NCBI GenBank assembly: GCA_937915565.1
Contig: CALDMH010000042.1
Span: 1-8,397, forward strand
Direction of reading: 5' to 3'
Source of the DNA: an uncultured Clostridia bacterium
Lineage (GTDB): Bacteria; Bacillota; Clostridia; Christensenellales; Borkfalkiaceae
Length of the DNA stretch: 8,397 bases
The position numbers and the translations under genes were made by a program. The notes below the pieces were generated by a model that saw nothing but the letters and a program-made list of their open reading frames with translations, had not been told where the DNA came from and did not search any database. How positions within the stretch are numbered: position 1 is the stretch's first letter; every line of letters begins with the position of its first letter. This document shows positions 5,492 to 8,397 of this stretch, one piece after another.

Positions 5492-7474
5492 TCAAGCTTT
5501 TAATTGTTTAATTACGTTTTTAACTTTGTCGCAGATGTTTTCTACGGTAAAGCCGAATTTTTCGAGAAGCGCGGGGAATGGTGCGGACGCGCCGAAGGTC
5601 GTCATACCGACGACGTCGCCGTCAAGGCCGACGTATTTATACCAGCATTGCGTTGCGCCGGCTTCCACGGCAACTCTCGCTCTGACGGAGGAGGGCAAAA
5701 CGCTTTCCTTGTACTTTTTAGGCTGTTTTTCAAAAAGTTCGAGGCAAGGTGCGGAAACGACTCTTACGTCGATGCCCTCGGCTTTAAGAGCCTCTTTGGT
5801 TCTCATTGCAAGTTCCACTTCCGAGCCCGTCGCAATGATTATGGCGTCGGGGCGTTTTTTATCCGAATCGGAAAGGACGTATGCGCCTTTAAGCGCGTCC
5901 TCGCCGGAATTTTCGTATTGGGGAAGGTTTTGCCTTGTGAGAACGAGACAGGTCGGCCCTTTGTCCGTAAGAGCGGAAATCCAAGCGTAAGCCGTTTCTT
6001 TTCCGTCCGCAGGGCGGAAAACTTTCATTCCGGGGATTGCGCGCAGCCCTGCAAGTTGTTCAACGGGCTGGTGCGTCGGGCCGTCCTCGCCGACGCCTAT
6101 CGAATCGTGGGTGAGAATATAAGTCACGTTTTGTTTCATCAGCGCGGAAAGACGCATAGCGTTCTTCATATAGTCCGAGAAGATGAAAAACGTCGCGCAG
6201 TACGGGCGAAGTCCGCCGTGAAGAGAAATACCGTTGCAAATCGCCGACATAGCGTGTTCTCTTATTCCGAAATGGAAGTTCGAGCCGCCGCGGTTATCGG
6301 GAGAATAATATTCCCTGTTTTTCATAAGCGATTTATTCGAGGGGGCAAGGTCTGCGCTGCCGCCCACGAGGTTGGGAATTATTTTTGAAAGTTCATTTAA
6401 AACCTTGTAACTCGTATTTCTCGTAGCTTCGGGCTTTGAAAACTCGAAAAGCTGTTTTTCGTTGAGTAAATCGGGGGTTTTACCGGAAAGGTATTCAAGG
6501 AATTTATCCGCAAGTTCGGGGTATTCCTTTGAATAAGCGTCGAAAAGCTTTTCCCATTCTTTTCTTATTCTTCTGCCCCTCGTTATATATTTGTGGAGAT
6601 GTTTTCTGACTTCTTCGGGAACGGTGAAAGGAGGATAATCGTAACCGAGATTTTTGCGGAGAGCCTTAACGCCCTCTTCGCCGAGCGGCGCGCCGTGAAC
6701 GTCTGCCGTTCCGGCCTTTGGCGAGCCGTAACCTATAACCGTTCTTACGACGATAAGCGACGGTTTCGTCGCTTCTTTTTTGGCTTTTGCAATGGCTTTT
6801 GAAATAGCGTCTATATCGTTGCCGTCCGCAACGTAAAGAACCTGCCAGCCCTGCGCTTCGTGGCGTTTGCCCACGTCTTCCGTAAACGCTCCGTCCGTGT
6901 CGCCTTCTATGGTGATATTGTTTTTATCGTATAAAACGATGAGTTTTCCGAGTTTAAGCGTTCCTGCGAGGGAAGCGGCTTCGTATTCGATGCCTTCCAT
7001 AAGGCAACCGTCGCCGCAAAGAGCGTAAGTGTAATGGTCGATTAAATTATATCCGGGTCTGTTGAAAGTCGCCGCAAGGTGCGTTTCGGCGATTGCCATA
7101 CCAACCGCGTTTGCGATGCCTTGTCCCAAAGGACCGGTGGTCGTTTCAACTCCCGGGGTCATTCCGTATTCCGGATGTCCGGGGGCTTTTGAGCCGAGTT
7201 GACGGAAGTTTTCGATTTCCGTCATAGGTAAATCATAGCCGAAAAGGTTTAAAAGAGAATAGAGAAGCATCGAGCCGTGGCCGGCGGAAAGAATAAATCT
7301 GTCCCTGTCCGTAAATCCCGGGGCTTTCGGGTCGAATTTCAGGTGTTTGGAAAAAAGCGCGTAAGCAATCGGCGCGCTTCCGAGCGGTAAACCCGGATGG
7401 CCGGATTTTGCTTTTTCGATTGCTTCTGCGGAAAGAACTCTTATTGTGTTTACGGCAAGTTGATTTACGTCCAT
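5492..7474 (-). CDS. tkt: Transketolase
   Basis: Thiamine-diphosphate enzyme of the non-oxidative pentose phosphate pathway, moving two-carbon units between sugar phosphates in the cytosol. It is complete at 660 aa (E. coli TktA is 663). Expected residues are present: His26 in SGHPGLPLG, His66 in SAGHGS, His100 in APGHPEYG, the cofactor motif GDGCLMEG (154-161) with the following Asn185, His260 in DVHGAPLG, Arg352, Ser379, the cofactor-activating Glu406 in FGIREHAM, Asp464 and His468 in GEDGPTHQP, and Arg514. The order pyrophosphate domain, pyrimidine domain, C-terminal domain is normal. The ATG at 7474 is set by AAGGAG with a 6-base spacer. The gene stands alone, facing the opp operon and divergent from proS, with its own promoter and terminator. 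Nothing unusual is seen. Confidence 0.98.
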   Translation of the reverse strand: MDVNQLAVNTIRVLSAEAIEKAKSGHPGLPLGSAPIAYALFSKHLKFDPKAPGFTDRDRFILSAGHGSMLLYSLLNLFGYDLPMTEIENFRQLGSKAPGHPEYGMTPGVETTTGPLGQGIANAVGMAIAETHLAATFNRPGYNLIDHYTYALCGDGCLMEGIEYEAASLAGTLKLGKLIVLYDKNNITIEGDTDGAFTEDVGKRHEAQGWQVLYVADGNDIDAISKAIAKAKKEATKPSLIVVRTVIGYGSPKAGTADVHGAPLGEEGVKALRKNLGYDYPPFTVPEEVRKHLHKYITRGRRIRKEWEKLFDAYSKEYPELADKFLEYLSGKTPDLLNEKQLFEFSKPEATRNTSYKVLNELSKIIPNLVGGSADLAPSNKSLMKNREYYSPDNRGGSNFHFGIREHAMSAICNGISLHGGLRPYCATFFIFSDYMKNAMRLSALMKQNVTYILTHDSIGVGEDGPTHQPVEQLAGLRAIPGMKVFRPADGKETAYAWISALTDKGPTCLVLTRQNLPQYENSGEDALKGAYVLSDSDKKRPDAIIIATGSEVELAMRTKEALKAEGIDVRVVSAPCLELFEKQPKKYKESVLPSSVRARVAVEAGATQCWYKYVGLDGDVVGMTTFGASAPFPALLEKFGFTVENICDKVKNVIKQLKA

Positions 7475-7480
7475 TTACTT

Positions 7481-7486
7481 CTCCTT
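7481..7486 (-). promoter_or_regulatory. Ribosome binding site of transketolase
   Basis: AAGGAG on the - strand, 6 bases before the ATG whose first base is 7474. It supports the chosen start. Confidence 0.85.
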
Positions 7487-7547
7487 TCTTAAACAGGCGC
7501 ATTATTAGCGAACGCCTGCGATTACGAAACATAAAATTTCATAAAAC

Positions 7548-7576
7548 ATTATACATTTTTCGTTTTATTTTTTCAA
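7548..7576 (-). promoter_or_regulatory. Sigma-70-type promoter of transketolase
   Basis: On the - strand, TTGAAA (7571-7576) and TATAAT (7548-7553) are separated by exactly 17 bases. The -10 box is perfect and the -35 box matches five of six. Transcription should begin near 7541, giving a leader of about 67 bases that carries the ribosome binding site and one short stem (7494-7499 with 7513-7518). Confidence 0.75.
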
Positions 7577-7667
7577 GTGAATTAAAGCTTCTTTCGCCTT
7601 ATTTCGTAAATTCTTTCAAATTAAATATCGGTCGCCCTTTAATTTCGCTCAATGCTCATATTATCGC

Positions 7668-7696
7668 TTTACAATTATCAAAAAAAAGATTATAAT
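7668..7696 (+). promoter_or_regulatory. Sigma-70-type promoter of prolyl-tRNA synthetase
   Basis: TTTACA (7668-7673) and TATAAT (7691-7696) are separated by exactly 17 bases. The predicted start near 7703 leaves a leader of about 50 bases before the ATG at 7754. The -10 box lies within a perfect 16-base palindrome (7685-7700). Confidence 0.75.
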
Positions 7697-7700
7697 CTTT
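7685..7700. repeat. Perfect 16-base palindrome over the proS -10 box
   Basis: AAAGATTATAATCTTT is identical to its reverse complement and covers the whole -10 box of the proS promoter. It could be an operator for a dimeric regulator, but in such AT-rich sequence, with TATAAT already partly symmetric, chance is a fair alternative. Confidence 0.4.
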
Positions 7701-7753
7701 ATTATCTATACTTATAACCGCGAGGAATAATTTTTGCGGCCGGAGAATGAACG

Positions 7754-8397
7754 ATGTTAGTAAGAAATTTGCTCGGAGCAAGATTTAAAGAAACACCGAA
7801 AGATTGCGTTATCGCAAGCCACGCTCTTATGACGAAGGGCGGATATTTTAAATATTTAAGCACGGGTTCGTATTCGCTTTTCACGCCTACGAAAAGAATT
7901 ACGGCAAAAATTGAAAAGATTTTAAGAGAGGAAATGGATAGAATCGGCGGGCAGGAAGTTTTGTTTCCCGTCGTAATGCCCGCGTCCTTATGGGAGGAAT
8001 CGGGAAGATATACGAGCATCGGCAGCGAAATGGCTCGTTTTACCGATAGAAACGGTGCGAAAATGGTTCTCGGAATGACTCACGAAGAGGCCGCCGTTCA
8101 TTTAGCGAGGGATACTGCGGCTTCATATTCCGATTATCCCTTTATGATTTATCAGATACAAACCAAGTTCCGCGACGAACCGAGAGCGAGAGGCGGACTT
8201 ATAAGAGTGAGAGAATTCACTATGAAGGACGCGTATTCCTTCCACACTTCGCAGGCCGACCTCGAAGAGTATTATCAAAAGTGTTACGAGGCCTACGTCC
8301 GTATTTATAAAAGGGTAGGCGCGAAGAACGTTATCGCCGTCAAGAGCGACAGCGGTATGATGGGCGGAAGCGTTTCTCACGAATTTATGCTTTTAAC
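7754..8397 (+). CDS. proS: Prolyl-tRNA synthetase, bacterial type (5' part, cut by window end)
   Basis: Class II aminoacyl-tRNA synthetase that charges tRNA-Pro with proline. The first 214 codons are visible and the frame is still open at the window edge. Motif 1 is around GGQEVLFPVVMPASLW (65-80), the substrate loop is GMTHEE (107-112), and motif 2 is FRDEPRARGGLIRVREF (139-155), followed by TMKDAYSF. The visible part ends in GGSVSHEFM (204-212), which in bacterial ProRS lies just before the editing (INS) domain; whether that domain is present cannot be seen. The start ATG at 7754 has GGAG at 7742-7745 with an 8-base spacer. The N-terminal stretch ALMTKGGYFKYLSTGSYS resembles forms I know from Clostridia. 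A promoter sits just upstream, and the gene is divergent from transketolase. The leader is too short for a T-box. Confidence 0.97.
   Translation, partial: MLVRNLLGARFKETPKDCVIASHALMTKGGYFKYLSTGSYSLFTPTKRITAKIEKILREEMDRIGGQEVLFPVVMPASLWEESGRYTSIGSEMARFTDRNGAKMVLGMTHEEAAVHLARDTAASYSDYPFMIYQIQTKFRDEPRARGGLIRVREFTMKDAYSFHTSQADLEEYYQKCYEAYVRIYKRVGAKNVIAVKSDSGMMGGSVSHEFMLL

Noticed and set aside
5504..6388. Long + strand open frame of 294 codons antisense to transketolase
   Set aside because: It lies wholly within the clear transketolase gene on the other strand, has no recognisable domain, and its composition is that of a shadow frame.
7580..7644. 8-base inverted repeat AATTAAAG (7580-7587) and CTTTAATT (7637-7644) between the divergent promoters
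   Set aside because: Short, AT-only apart from one pair, and 49 bases apart; expected by chance in AT-rich spacer DNA.
7702..8380. Minus-strand open frames opposite the proS start region
   Set aside because: They are shadows of prolyl-tRNA synthetase, whose class II motifs are clear on the + strand.
1..8397. CRISPR arrays, insertion sequences, tRNA or rRNA genes
   Set aside because: No repeated spacer-like units, transposase frames, terminal inverted repeats or recognisable RNA gene sequences were seen; nearly all of the window is occupied by the six genes.

Overview
The window reads as a chromosomal segment of a low-to-moderate GC Gram-positive bacterium, most likely a member of the Clostridia. 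This is inferred from strong AGGAGG-type ribosome binding sites before nearly every gene, frequent AGA/ATA codons, use of GTG and TTG starts, and the Clostridia-like wording of the prolyl-tRNA synthetase. TGA is used as a stop (transketolase), so the genetic code looks standard. A finer placement cannot be supported from the sequence alone.

Bases 1-5334 (+ strand) are the 3' part of an oligopeptide/dipeptide-type ABC importer operon: the C-terminal end of the OppB-like permease, then an OppC-like permease, the OppD-like ATPase, the OppF-like ATPase and a 66-residue single-span membrane protein. Genes are tightly packed (14 bp, 16 bp, 38-bp overlap, 5 bp), so co-transcription is very likely. 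No substrate-binding protein (OppA) lies inside the window.

Two subunits are strikingly remodelled. OppC (691 aa; the family is usually about 300) carries about 300 residues of RCC1-type beta-propeller repeats in the extracellular loop between its first and second membrane helices, plus a charged cytosolic N-terminal extension. OppF (553 aa; usually about 310-330) carries about 200 mostly helical, coiled-coil-like residues between Walker A and the Q-loop. OppB (as far as visible) and OppD look ordinary. The transporter core motifs are intact, so the importer appears functional with extra modules on both faces of the membrane. This is the candidate undescribed system in the window.

Bases 5335-5491 are a convergent intergenic stretch with two strong hairpins, one suited to the opp operon and one to the facing gene. 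Bases 5492-7474 (- strand) encode a complete, ordinary transketolase. Bases 7475-7753 are a divergent AT-rich spacer with a near-consensus sigma-70-type promoter for each side. From 7754 to the window end (+ strand) is the 5' part of a bacterial-type prolyl-tRNA synthetase gene, cut by the window edge.
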